64,000 bases of DNA, from NCBI RefSeq assembly GCF_011761945.1, contig NZ_JAASQV010000002.1, forward strand, positions 1,116,001 through 1,180,000. The letters run 5' to 3'. Below the pieces are notes generated by a model. The model did no database searches and had not been told where the DNA came from. It saw nothing but the letters and a program-made list of their open reading frames with translations. Made by a program: the position numbers and the translations under genes. This stretch comes from Sphingomonas leidyi. GTDB taxonomy: Bacteria; Pseudomonadota; Alphaproteobacteria; Sphingomonadales; Sphingomonadaceae. Position 1 is the first letter of the stretch. Every line of letters starts with the position of its first letter. This document shows positions 16,625-24,726 of the stretch, piece by piece.

Positions 16625-18211
16625 TTACGGCACCGGCACGAAGGCGAGGTGCTGATAGTCGTAGCTGAAGTCGGCGAGCGGCGAGAGCGGCTTCATCGTC
16701 ACGCCGGCCACCTTGCCGTCCTTGATCTCGAAGCTGACCACGGCATCCTCGCCGGCATCCTTGGCGAAGCGGGTGCGGAAGCTGTCCGGCCCCCAGGGCT
16801 CGAGCGGGCTCTTGAACACGGGAGTCGGCACGAAGTCGATCCACAGCCTGCCGCTCTTCTGGCCCACCACCACGTCGCCATACCAGGGGTCGCGATAGCG
16901 CCCGGCATAACCGGCGAGCGGCAGCGAGGGGCCGCCGGCCGGCGCCTTGTCCACGCCGCCCTCGACGCTCGCCAGCGCTTCGTCCTGCGCCGCCTTCTGG
17001 CGGGTGCGATAGCTCGACACCCAGTCGAACGCCGGGGCGTCGATCAGCCGGTCGAGGATGGCGTTGCGGATCGCGGCGGAGACGCTCTCCTCGACATTGC
17101 TCAGCACCGAGACGCCGATGCCGCGCGACGGGAGCATCCCCGAATAGGTCACCTGGCCGGACAGTCCGCCGCTGTGCTGGATCATGCGCATGCCGCGATA
17201 GTCCTGGACGAACCAGCCGAGCGCATAGGCGGCGAGCACCGGCCGCGCCGGATTGCTCTCGGTCGGCCCGTCGCTCGCCGCGGTGATCGTCTGCGGCTTC
17301 CACATTTCCTTGGCCTGTTCCGGCGACCAGAGCTGCTTGCCGTCGGGCAGCTTGCCCTGCGCCAGCTGCACCTGCAGCCATTTCGCCATGTCGGCGATGC
17401 TGGCGTTGATCCCGCCGGCGGCGTCGACCATCGGGCCCTCGTCGGGCTGCACCACTTCCAGCTTGCCGATCCCGCGCACCGGGGGGCCCAGGCGCGCGTG
17501 CCGGCCCGCGACATTGTCGGTGCGGAGCGATCCGCGCGATCCCACCGCGTCGGCCATGCCGAGCGGCGCGAACAGCCGCGCCTCGACGAACTTGTCCCAG
17601 GCCATGCCTGCCACGCGCTCGATCAGCAGGCCTGCGACGATGTAGAGGATGTTGTCATAGTCATAGCCCGCCCGGAAGCCGCGCGCCGGCTTGAGGTGCG
17701 GCAACGCGTTGAGCACGTCGGCGGCGACATGGCTGCCGGCGGGGAAGAACATCAGGTCGCCCGCGCCGAGCGGCAGGCCGGAGCGGTGGACCAGCAGGTC
17801 GCGCACCGTCATCATCTGCGTGACGGCGGGATCGGACATGCGGAACTCGGGCAGGTGCTTCACCACCGGGTCTTCCCAGCCCAGCTTGCCCGCATCGACG
17901 AGCAGCGCCAGCGCGGCGGCGGTGAACGCCTTGGAATGGGAGGCGATGCCGAAGCGCGTGTGCACGTCCACCGCGCCGGGCTTGCCGAGCGTGCGTACGC
18001 CATAGCCCTTCACAAGGGCGGGCGCGCCGGGACGGACGATCGCCACGGCGATGCCCGGCGTCTCGAACGCGGCCATGAAGGGCTGGACGATCGCGTCGAC
18101 CGCGGCTTCGTCGAGCGTTGCCGCCAGCGCCAGCCGCGGGAAGGCGGCAACGGTCGCACCGCCCAGCGAAAGTGCCAGCGCCGTGCGCCGATCGATGGTG
18201 AAACCGCTCAT
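16625..18211 (-). CDS. Serine hydrolase of the class C beta-lactamase/DD-peptidase family
   Basis: A 528-residue exported protein. The N-terminus DRRTALALSLGGA resembles a twin-arginine signal, ending near ALAAT at about residue 31. The beta-lactamase-fold domain has the nucleophile motif SHSK (91-94), a YDN-type second motif in YDYDNILYIV, and the HSGG segment in place of KTG, as in class C-related esterases and DD-peptidases. A C-terminal DUF3471-like beta domain (about 410-528, LAGYAGRYRDPWYGD) is often found in this family. It may trim peptides or esters in the periplasm; true antibiotic hydrolysis is less likely from the third motif. It precedes the penicillin-binding protein gene on the same strand, which is compatible with a cell-wall role. 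Confidence 0.85.
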   Translation of the reverse strand: MSGFTIDRRTALALSLGGATVAAFPRLALAATLDEAAVDAIVQPFMAAFETPGIAVAIVRPGAPALVKGYGVRTLGKPGAVDVHTRFGIASHSKAFTAAALALLVDAGKLGWEDPVVKHLPEFRMSDPAVTQMMTVRDLLVHRSGLPLGAGDLMFFPAGSHVAADVLNALPHLKPARGFRAGYDYDNILYIVAGLLIERVAGMAWDKFVEARLFAPLGMADAVGSRGSLRTDNVAGRHARLGPPVRGIGKLEVVQPDEGPMVDAAGGINASIADMAKWLQVQLAQGKLPDGKQLWSPEQAKEMWKPQTITAASDGPTESNPARPVLAAYALGWFVQDYRGMRMIQHSGGLSGQVTYSGMLPSRGIGVSVLSNVEESVSAAIRNAILDRLIDAPAFDWVSSYRTRQKAAQDEALASVEGGVDKAPAGGPSLPLAGYAGRYRDPWYGDVVVGQKSGRLWIDFVPTPVFKSPLEPWGPDSFRTRFAKDAGEDAVVSFEIKDGKVAGVTMKPLSPLADFSYDYQHLAFVPVP

Positions 18212-18283
18212 GCTATCTCCCCCGGAACAGGTCGTTACGGAGAGATGCTAACGCCCTCGACCCTGTGCGGTCCAGAGCGTGCG

Positions 18284-18850
18284 TCAGGCCAGCAGCTCCA
18301 CGTCCCAGTAGAGCCAGTCGCGCCAGGTCTCGTGCAGATAATTGGGGGGGAAGCGCCGGCCATGCTCCTGGAGCTGCCAGCTGGTCGGCCGGATCGGCTG
18401 GATGTGGAGGGGCATCGCGGCCTGTTGCGGCGTGCGCCCGCCCTTCTTGAGGTTGCATGGGGCGCAGGCAGTCGCGACATTCTCCCAGGTGGTGCGCCCG
18501 CCCTGGGCGCGGGGAATGACATGGTCGAAGGTGAGGTCGCGCTGGGTCCCGCAATATTGGCAGGAGAATTTGTCGCGAAGGAACAGGTTGAAGCGCGTGA
18601 AGGCGGGGAATTGCGAAGGTTTCACATATTGTTTGAGCGCGATGACCGAAGGGAGCTTCAGCCTCGCGCTGGGACTTCGCACTTCCCGCTCGTAATAGGA
18701 GACGACGTCCACCCGTTCGAGGAACAGCGCCTTGACCGCAGTCTGCCAGGGCCACACGCTCAGCGGGTAATAGCTCAGGGGCGTATAGTCCGCGTTGAGC
18801 ACAAGGGCGGGGCAGCTGTCCGGATGGCGGATCAGATCGGGATGATACAT
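18284..18850 (-). CDS. HNH endonuclease-family protein
   Basis: A 188-residue protein with a C-terminal HNH domain: zinc-binding cysteines in SCQYC (Cys97, Cys100) and CAPC (Cys129, Cys132), catalytic DH at 109-110 in TFDHVIPRAQGG, and Asn124 in TWENV. The N-terminal half (VLNADYTPLSYYPLSVW) is typical of a widespread bacterial HNH group found as single genes of unknown role. The ATG at 18848-18850 was chosen because GAGGGAG precedes it; the upstream in-frame extension is not conserved in appearance. It diverges from gluQ with about 100 bp between. It may act in DNA repair or processing; there is no restriction or phage context. Confidence 0.88.
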   Translation of the reverse strand: MYHPDLIRHPDSCPALVLNADYTPLSYYPLSVWPWQTAVKALFLERVDVVSYYEREVRSPSARLKLPSVIALKQYVKPSQFPAFTRFNLFLRDKFSCQYCGTQRDLTFDHVIPRAQGGRTTWENVATACAPCNLKKGGRTPQQAAMPLHIQPIRPTSWQLQEHGRRFPPNYLHETWRDWLYWDVELLA

Positions 18851-18948
18851 GCGCTCCCTCGCCCAAACTATGGTGCCCCGCCTCTCGCCGAGAAGCGTGA
18901 CGCGCTGATGACAGCATATGCCGCGACTCGCGGTCAAGGGCCGGTTTG

Positions 18949-19812
18949 ATGGTTATCCACACGCGATTCGCGCCGAGCCCGACGGGGCGCCTGCATCTGG
19001 GCCATGCCTGGTCGGCGATCCAGGCGCACGATCACGCGCGGGCGCATGGCGGCCGCTTCACCCTGCGCATCGAGGATATCGACGGCACCCGCTCGCGGCC
19101 CGCGCATGTCGAGGCGATCCTGCGGGACCTCGAATGGCTCGGCCTGGGCTGGGACGGGGCGGTGACCTGGCAGTCCCGGCGCCTGCACCTGTACGAGGCG
19201 GCGCTCGGCCGGTTGCGCGGGCAGGGCCTGCTCTATCCCTGTTTCTGCACCCGCGCCGACATCGCCGCCAGCGCATCGGCGCCGCACGGCCCGGAGGGCG
19301 CGCTCTATCCCGGCACCTGCCGCGGGCTGGAGGCGCCGGACCTGCGCCGGCCGCATTGCTGGCGGCTGGACATGGCAAGGGCGCTCCAATGCCTCCCCCA
19401 GCACGCCGGGGGCGAGACGGAACTGTGCTGGCGCGACGCCCATGCCGGCTGCGTCCGGGCCGATCCCGCCGCCGCCGGCGACGTCGTCCTCGCTCGCAAG
19501 GACGCACCCGCCAGCTACCACCTTGCCGTCACCGTCGACGACGCCGCCCAGGGCATCACCGATGTCGTGCGCGGGGTGGATCTGTTCGCGGCCACGCATG
19601 TCCACCGCCTGCTCCAGGCGCTGCTCGGCCTGCCGACGCCCGAATATCGCCACCACCCGCTCCTGGCCGGCCCGGACGGCACCCGCCTCGCCAAGCGCCA
19701 CGGCGCCCCGAGCCTGGAGGCGATGCGGCTGGCGGGCGAGGACGGCCGCGCGCTCGCCGAGCGATTGCGCGCGGGGCAACTGCCGGTTGGCATCGCCGCG
19801 ACAGGGGCGTAA
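18949..19812 (+). CDS. gluQ: Glutamyl-Q tRNA(Asp) synthetase
   Basis: A 287-residue shortened class I aminoacyl-tRNA synthetase that attaches glutamate to queuosine at position 34 of tRNA(Asp). The N-terminus TRFAPSPTGRLHLGHA carries the HIGH-type motif (HLGH), and LRIEDIDGTR is shared with glutamyl-tRNA synthetases. A zinc-type site is seen as CFC with a later Cys in YPGTCRG. The KMSKS-equivalent is LAKRHGA near 246-252. It lacks the anticodon-binding domain of GltX, which separates it from a true synthetase. The ATG at 18949 follows a TTG in the same frame. A queuosine-precursor transporter is encoded 4 kb away (23810-24487). Confidence 0.93.
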   Translation: MVIHTRFAPSPTGRLHLGHAWSAIQAHDHARAHGGRFTLRIEDIDGTRSRPAHVEAILRDLEWLGLGWDGAVTWQSRRLHLYEAALGRLRGQGLLYPCFCTRADIAASASAPHGPEGALYPGTCRGLEAPDLRRPHCWRLDMARALQCLPQHAGGETELCWRDAHAGCVRADPAAAGDVVLARKDAPASYHLAVTVDDAAQGITDVVRGVDLFAATHVHRLLQALLGLPTPEYRHHPLLAGPDGTRLAKRHGAPSLEAMRLAGEDGRALAERLRAGQLPVGIAATGA

Positions 19813-19821
19813 GCTGGCCGG

Positions 19822-20055
19822 ATGTTCTTCCTCGCCATCCTGCTCGTCGCCGCGATGTTCGCGACCCTGTTCGTCCTCATCAAGGGGCTGGTGAACATGG
19901 CAGGCACCACCAGCCAGGACCTGGAGGGGCATGGCGACGGCCCGAGCCCGCGCGCGCTCAAGTCGCAGAAGCTGATGCAGCAACGCATCCTGCTCCAGGC
20001 GGTGGCGATCGCGGTGGCGGCGATCATCCTCTTCGTCATGTCGGCCAAGGGCTGA
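19822..20055 (+). CDS. Small two-helix membrane protein, HIG1-domain-like
   Basis: A 77-residue protein with two membrane segments (about 1-24 and 55-74) joined by a polar loop. The loop-helix segment KSQKLMQQRILLQAVAIAV resembles the HIG1 domain, known from mitochondrial respiratory supercomplex factors and from small alphaproteobacterial inner-membrane proteins. Its role could be in assembly or tuning of cytochrome oxidase, but nothing here proves that. The ATG is 9 bases after the gluQ stop, so the two are probably cotranscribed. A similar small gene is often found near cobalamin adenosyltransferase genes in sphingomonads, as here (recalled from memory, not checked). Confidence 0.72.
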   Translation: MFFLAILLVAAMFATLFVLIKGLVNMAGTTSQDLEGHGDGPSPRALKSQKLMQQRILLQAVAIAVAAIILFVMSAKG

Positions 20056-20110
20056 CGCGCCGGGGCCCGCGGGCCCCTTCCCAAGACCCCCGATCGCGAA
20101 GGTCCGCGCG

Positions 20111-20746
20111 ATGACACTCCAGACCTGGTGGCTTTTCGTCATGGCCGTGTTCCTGCTCTCGGGAACGCCCGGCCCCAACATGCTCCACATCCTCCAGCGC
20201 AGCGTCGATTTCGGCGTGCGGCGCACCGTGGCGGCGATGGCGGGCTGCCTGGCCGGGCTGATGACGATCCTCACCGCTTCCGCCGCCGGCCTCACTGCGC
20301 TGCTGCTCGCCATCCCCGGCGCGTTCGAAGTGCTGCGCTGGCTCGGCACCGCCTATCTGGTCTGGCTCGGCATCAAGGCCTGGCGCGCCGATCCGACGCC
20401 GCTCGATATCGGCGACGACCAGGCGCTCGCCGACAGGCGCCTCACCCCGGCCCAGCTCTTCCGCGGGGGCTTCGCGATCAGCATCTCCAATCCCAAGGCG
20501 CTGCTCTTCGCCGCCGCCTTCTTCCCCCAGTTCGTGAGCGCCGCCGCGCCCAAGCCGCCCCAGTTCGCGATCCTAGTGCTCACCTTCGCGGTGGTCGAAT
20601 GCTTTTGGTACGCCGTCTATGCGCTGGGCGGGCGCGGCCTGGCCCGCCATCTCGCCCGGCCCGCGCTCAAGAAATGGTTCAACCGGCTGACCGGCACGAT
20701 CTTCATCGGCTTCGGCCTGCTGCTGCTCCGCTCGAAGCACGCCTGA
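20111..20746 (+). CDS. LysE/RhtB-family exporter
   Basis: A 211-residue inner-membrane protein with about six hydrophobic segments. The N-terminal SGTPGPNMLHILQRSVDFG is the hallmark of the LysE/RhtB family, whose members export amino acids such as lysine, threonine or homoserine lactone using the proton gradient. ISNPKALLFAAAFFPQF is the second conserved block. The substrate is not predictable. The ATG at 20111 follows the HIG1-like gene by 55 bp without a clear ribosome-binding sequence. The long plus-strand frame starting at 20128 in another phase is not a gene until the cobalamin adenosyltransferase start at 20812. Confidence 0.92.
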   Translation: MTLQTWWLFVMAVFLLSGTPGPNMLHILQRSVDFGVRRTVAAMAGCLAGLMTILTASAAGLTALLLAIPGAFEVLRWLGTAYLVWLGIKAWRADPTPLDIGDDQALADRRLTPAQLFRGGFAISISNPKALLFAAAFFPQFVSAAAPKPPQFAILVLTFAVVECFWYAVYALGGRGLARHLARPALKKWFNRLTGTIFIGFGLLLLRSKHA

Positions 20747-20811
20747 ATTCCTTCGCCGGCAAGCCAGGGGAGGAATTGAGAAGCCTCCGCCGCCGGCGTA
20801 GACCCGTCCCC

Positions 20812-21357
20812 ATGGTCAAGCTCAACAAGATCTACACGCGCACCGGCGACGACGGCACCACCGGCCTGGTCGACGGCTCGCGCATCTCCAAGGCCGATGC
20901 CCGCATGGCGGCGATCGGCGATGTCGACGAGGCGAACTGCGCGATCGGCGTCGCCCGCGCCACGCTTGGCCATCATGCGTTCGGCGGCATGCTGGCCCAT
21001 ATCCAGAACGACCTGTTCGACCTCGGCGCCGATCTCGCCACGCCGGACGAAATCGAAGGCGCGCTGCGCATCACTCCGGCCCAGGTGACCTGGCTCGAGG
21101 AGCGGATCGACCATATCAACTCGGCGCTCGCGCCGCTGACCAGCTTCGTGCTTCCCGCCGGGGCGCCGGGCGCGCCCGAGCTCCACCTCGCCCGCGCCGT
21201 CACCCGCCGGGCCGAGCGCGCCGCCGTCGCCGCCGGGGCGGCCGGCCTGCCGCTCGCCTATCTCAATCGCCTGTCGGACCTGCTCTTCGTCGCCGCCCGC
21301 GCAGTGAACCAAAGCGAGGCGGGCGACGTTCTATGGGTGCCGGGGGCGTCCCGCTGA
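20812..21357 (+). CDS. Cob(I)yrinic acid a,c-diamide adenosyltransferase, PduO type
   Basis: A 181-residue enzyme that transfers the adenosyl group of ATP to reduced cobalamin or its precursors to make adenosylcobalamin. The ATP-binding N-terminus KIYTRTGDDGTTGLVDGSR and the C-terminal YLNRLSDLLFVAARAVN (conserved Asn-Arg-Leu-Ser-Asp-Leu) are diagnostic of the PduO-type family, which acts as a trimer. Length is normal. The ATG is placed where the family N-terminus begins; the frame is open upstream but only as a shadow of the LysE gene. No other cobalamin genes are in the window, so it may serve a B12-dependent enzyme using imported corrinoid. Confidence 0.93.
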   Translation: MVKLNKIYTRTGDDGTTGLVDGSRISKADARMAAIGDVDEANCAIGVARATLGHHAFGGMLAHIQNDLFDLGADLATPDEIEGALRITPAQVTWLEERIDHINSALAPLTSFVLPAGAPGAPELHLARAVTRRAERAAVAAGAAGLPLAYLNRLSDLLFVAARAVNQSEAGDVLWVPGASR

Positions 21358-21409
21358 CCTATATTTTCTCCGGTTGACGGGCGGAGGCCTGTTGGATTAG
21401 GAGAACATA

Positions 21410-22684
21410 ATGCGAACGGAAACGGGATCGGTGCCGGCTTCCAGCGCCCTGGGCGCGAAGTTCCACCGTACCCGCGCGCTGAGCGAGGCGCTGGTCCGGC
21501 CGCTCTCCGATGCCGATGCGACGCTCCAGTCGATGGACGATGCCTCGCCCGCCAAATGGCATCTCGCGCACACCACCTGGTTCTTCGAGACCTTCGTGCT
21601 GCGCGATCACCTGCCCGGCTATGCGCTGTTCGACGCGCGCTGGCCCTTCCTGTTCAACAGCTATTACGAGGCGGAGGGCCTGCGGCATGCGCGCCCGCGC
21701 CGCGGGATGCTGTCGCGCCCCGCGCTGGACGAGATCCTTGCCTGGCGCGCCCATGTCGACGCCGCGCTTGCCGATGCGCTGCCCGATCTTCCGCCGGCGG
21801 CCCAGGCCCTGGCGCTGCTCGGCTGCAATCACGAGGAGCAGCATCAGGAGCTGCTGCTCACCGACATATTGCACCATTTCTCGGTCAATCCGCTCGAGCC
21901 GGCCGTCTGGCAGGGCGCGCCCAAGGTGCCGGTGGCGATGCCCGGCCCGATCGGCTGGATCGCAGGGCTGGAGGGCCTGGTCGCGGTCGGAATCGCGCCG
22001 ACGGAGCGGCCGGACGCTGGCTTCTCCTTCGATTGCGAGGGGCCCCGCCACCAGGCGCTGCTCGCGCCCCACGCCATTGCCGATCGCACCGTCACCAACG
22101 GCGAATGGGCCGGGTTCATCGCCGATGGCGGCTATCGCGACTCGCGCCACTGGCTGTCGGACGGCTGGGCCTGGGTGCAGAAGGAAGGCGTGGAGGCGCC
22201 GCTCTACTGGCGGCGGGAGGGGGAGGGCTGGACGCGATTCGGGCTCGACGGCCGCCGCCCGGTCGATCCCGCCGCGCCGGTCACCCATGTCAGCTTCTTC
22301 GAGGCGGATGCCTATGCCAGCTGGGCCGGCGCGCGCCTGCCCACCGAGTTCGAATGGGAAGCGGCTGCCGCGGCGCACGATCCGGCGGGCGGCAACCAGC
22401 TCGACGCCGCCGGCCCGGTCGAGCCGCGCCCCGCGGCGGGCGGCCCGGCCTTTTTCGGCGATGTCTGGGAATGGACGGGCAGCGCCTATCGTCCCTATCC
22501 CGGCTTCCGGCCGGCGGCGGGCGCGGTGGGCGAATATAACGGCAAGTTCATGAGCGGCCAGTTCGTGCTGCGCGGATCGTCCTGCGCCACGCCGCGCGGC
22601 CATTCGCGCGCCAGCTACCGCAACTTCTTCTACCCCCATCAGCGCTGGCAATTCACCGGCGTGCGCCTGGCGAAGGACCTGTGA
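21410..22684 (+). CDS. egtB: Ergothioneine biosynthesis sulfoxide synthase EgtB
   Basis: A 424-residue non-haem iron enzyme that joins the sulfur of a thiol donor to trimethylhistidine in ergothioneine biosynthesis. The N-terminal DinB-like domain holds the iron ligands: a histidine in [12 protein letters not shown] (51/54) and HEEQH (His141, His145). The C-terminal FGE-sulfatase domain includes [23 protein letters not shown] and the closing [18 protein letters not shown]. Length is normal for EgtB. The ATG at 21410 has AGGAGA 6 bases upstream. It is followed 55 bp later by egtD. No egtA or egtC is adjacent, which suggests that free cysteine rather than gamma-glutamylcysteine may be the donor, or that those genes lie elsewhere. 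Confidence 0.95.
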   Translation: MRTETGSVPASSALGAKFHRTRALSEALVRPLSDADATLQSMDDASPAKWHLAHTTWFFETFVLRDHLPGYALFDARWPFLFNSYYEAEGLRHARPRRGMLSRPALDEILAWRAHVDAALADALPDLPPAAQALALLGCNHEEQHQELLLTDILHHFSVNPLEPAVWQGAPKVPVAMPGPIGWIAGLEGLVAVGIAPTERPDAGFSFDCEGPRHQALLAPHAIADRTVTNGEWAGFIADGGYRDSRHWLSDGWAWVQKEGVEAPLYWRREGEGWTRFGLDGRRPVDPAAPVTHVSFFEADAYASWAGARLPTEFEWEAAAAAHDPAGGNQLDAAGPVEPRPAAGGPAFFGDVWEWTGSAYRPYPGFRPAAGAVGEYNGKFMSGQFVLRGSSCATPRGHSRASYRNFFYPHQRWQFTGVRLAKDL

Positions 22685-22739
22685 GGGGGTTCACGCCTCA
22701 CTTCCCTCGCTGTCGTCGAAACAGAAAGGCCGGCCAGTC

Positions 22740-23717
22740 ATGTTGAAGCAGGAACTCGAAGACGGCCAGACCAGCCTGGCCGATCCGCATTTCCGCGCCG
22801 ACGTGCTGAGCGGCCTCGCCGCGCGGCCCCGCGCCATTCCCGCGCGCTGGTTCTACGATCGCCGCGGCTCCGAGCTGTTCGAGGAGATCACTCGGCTCCC
22901 CGAATATTATCCGACCCGCACCGAGACGGCGTTGCTGCGCGAGACCGGGCCCGAGCTCGGTGCGCTCGCGGCGCGCGGCGCGGCGGTGGTCGAGTTCGGC
23001 TCGGGCTCCTCGGTGAAGACGCCGCTGCTGCTGCGCGCCATCGATCCCGCCGCCTATGTGCCGATCGACATTTCCGGCGATTTCCTCCGCCAGTCCGCCG
23101 CCGAGCTGGGCCAGGCCTTTCCGGGCCTGCCGGTCCATCCGGTCGAGGCCAATTTCCTGCGCCCCGTGCCGCTGCCCGAGCAGGTGGCGGGCATGCCCAA
23201 GCTCGGCTTCTTCCCGGGCTCGACGATCGGCAACATGCAGGCCTTTCACGCAGTCGACCTGTTGCGCGCGATGCGCGACTGGCTGGGGGAGGGCGCGCGG
23301 CTGCTGATCGGGATGGACCGGGTGAAGCCGGCGGACGTGCTCGTCCCCGCCTATGACGATGCCCAGGGGGTCACCGCGGCGTTCAACCGCAACCTGCTTG
23401 CGCGGATCAACCGCGAGCTCGGCGGCACGATCCCGGTCGAGGCGTTCCGCCATGTCGCATTGTGGAACGACGATGCCGCGCGGATCGAGATGCATCTGGA
23501 GGCGGTGCGCGACGTGGAATTCACTGTCGACGGGCGTGCCTTCGCGATGGCCGCGGGCGAGACGATCCACACCGAGAACAGCCACAAATATGGCCGCAAC
23601 GGCGCCCGCATGCTGCTGCGCGCGGGCGGCTGGACACCGATCCGCGAATGGACCGATCCCAAGGACTGGTTCGCGCTGATCCTTTGCGAGGCCCAGCCGC
23701 TGCGGATGGCGCCATAG
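22740..23717 (+). CDS. egtD: L-histidine N-alpha-methyltransferase EgtD
   Basis: A 325-residue SAM-dependent methyltransferase that trimethylates histidine to hercynine, the first step of ergothioneine biosynthesis. The N-terminal IPARWFYDRRGSELFEEI and EYYPTRTE are typical of EgtD. The SAM-binding loop is VVEFGSGSSVKTPLLL near 82-97, and FFPGSTIGN follows. The C-terminal IHTENSHKYG and the closing DWFALILCEA also match the family. The ATG start is at 22740. It forms a two-gene unit with egtB, in the order egtB-egtD. Confidence 0.95.
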   Translation: MLKQELEDGQTSLADPHFRADVLSGLAARPRAIPARWFYDRRGSELFEEITRLPEYYPTRTETALLRETGPELGALAARGAAVVEFGSGSSVKTPLLLRAIDPAAYVPIDISGDFLRQSAAELGQAFPGLPVHPVEANFLRPVPLPEQVAGMPKLGFFPGSTIGNMQAFHAVDLLRAMRDWLGEGARLLIGMDRVKPADVLVPAYDDAQGVTAAFNRNLLARINRELGGTIPVEAFRHVALWNDDAARIEMHLEAVRDVEFTVDGRAFAMAAGETIHTENSHKYGRNGARMLLRAGGWTPIREWTDPKDWFALILCEAQPLRMAP

Positions 23718-23809
23718 GCCGGAGCCCGGCAGCAACCCTTCCGCCACCCGCCTCCGCCTTCGCGGCGATGGCGGGGATATGTCGCGGGTTTGGCTGGGTC
23801 CCCAGAGCC

Positions 23810-24487
23810 TCAGTTCAGCCCGCGCCGCCCGTCGAGCATCCGGCCCAGCGCCACGAACAGGTAGATGGCCGGCGGCACCAGCACCACGCTCAGCACCACC
23901 TTGGTCAGCATCTGGCCGACCAGCAGCTCGCCGATCGGGAACACGCCGTAAAAGGCGACGGAGATGAAGATCAGCGTGTCGGCGATCTGGCTCAGCACCG
24001 ATGCGATCGCCGCCCGCAGCCAGAGCAGGCTCCCGCCACCGCTCTTGAGCGCGGAGAAGATGGTGACGTTCAGGATCTGCGAGATGCCATAGGCGATGAT
24101 TCCGCCCAGCCAGATGCGCGGCGTGCCGCTCATCATCAGCGCGAAGGCGTGGAGCCGGTCGGGCTCCATGCTCGGCGAGGCGGGAAGGCTGAGGACGAGG
24201 ATCGACAGGAGGACCGAAGTGACCAGGGGCACGAAGCCCAGCAGCACCAGCCGCCGCGCCGTGTCGGGCCCGTGCAGCTCGGCGACCGCGCTGGAGACCG
24301 AGACGAGCAGCAGGAAGGCGAAGATGCCCGCCTCCACCGCGAGCGGGCCCACGCCCACCCAGTTGCCGATCTGCGAGATCGGCCCGAGCGCGACCTGCTT
24401 GTTGCCGAGCACGCCGGCGATGCAGACCATGCCGCCATAGAAGATCGAGAGGAAGAAGAGCGAACGCGGGATGCGAATGGTGTCCAT
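23810..24487 (-). CDS. yhhQ: Queuosine precursor transporter (YhhQ/QPTR family)
   Basis: A 225-residue integral membrane protein with about six hydrophobic segments, of the YhhQ/VUT_1 family that imports the queuosine precursors preQ0 or preQ1. Family-like elements are the N-terminal block GNKQVALGPIS, the charged AELHGPDTARRLVLLGF, and YGISQILNVTIFSALK and LSQIADTLIFISVAFYG, which match the conserved polar residues in the middle helices. It converges on egtD. The link to GluQRS, encoded 4 kb upstream, supports a queuosine role: one supplies the precursor and the other modifies the finished base. There is no queuosine synthesis gene in the window. Confidence 0.85.
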   Translation of the reverse strand: MDTIRIPRSLFFLSIFYGGMVCIAGVLGNKQVALGPISQIGNWVGVGPLAVEAGIFAFLLLVSVSSAVAELHGPDTARRLVLLGFVPLVTSVLLSILVLSLPASPSMEPDRLHAFALMMSGTPRIWLGGIIAYGISQILNVTIFSALKSGGGSLLWLRAAIASVLSQIADTLIFISVAFYGVFPIGELLVGQMLTKVVLSVVLVPPAIYLFVALGRMLDGRRGLN

Positions 24488-24726
24488 GGCCGGACGCTAG
24501 CGGGAAATGCCTGCGCCGCAAGCCCCGGCGCCGGGGCCGGGCTGTCAATGCAGGGCGATTGTCGTTCCGATGTCGTCGCCTCGCGGGGGTGGCTCGGCCC
24601 ATATTCCGCCGACCTTGCCGTCCGGAATGTCCGGTTCTGCGGGGAATGGCGCGGGCGGGCTCTGGCCATGCGGTATCGAGCGTGTATGGTGGGAGGCTTG
24701 GGCGTACGCCTTGGGGGAATAAGCAG

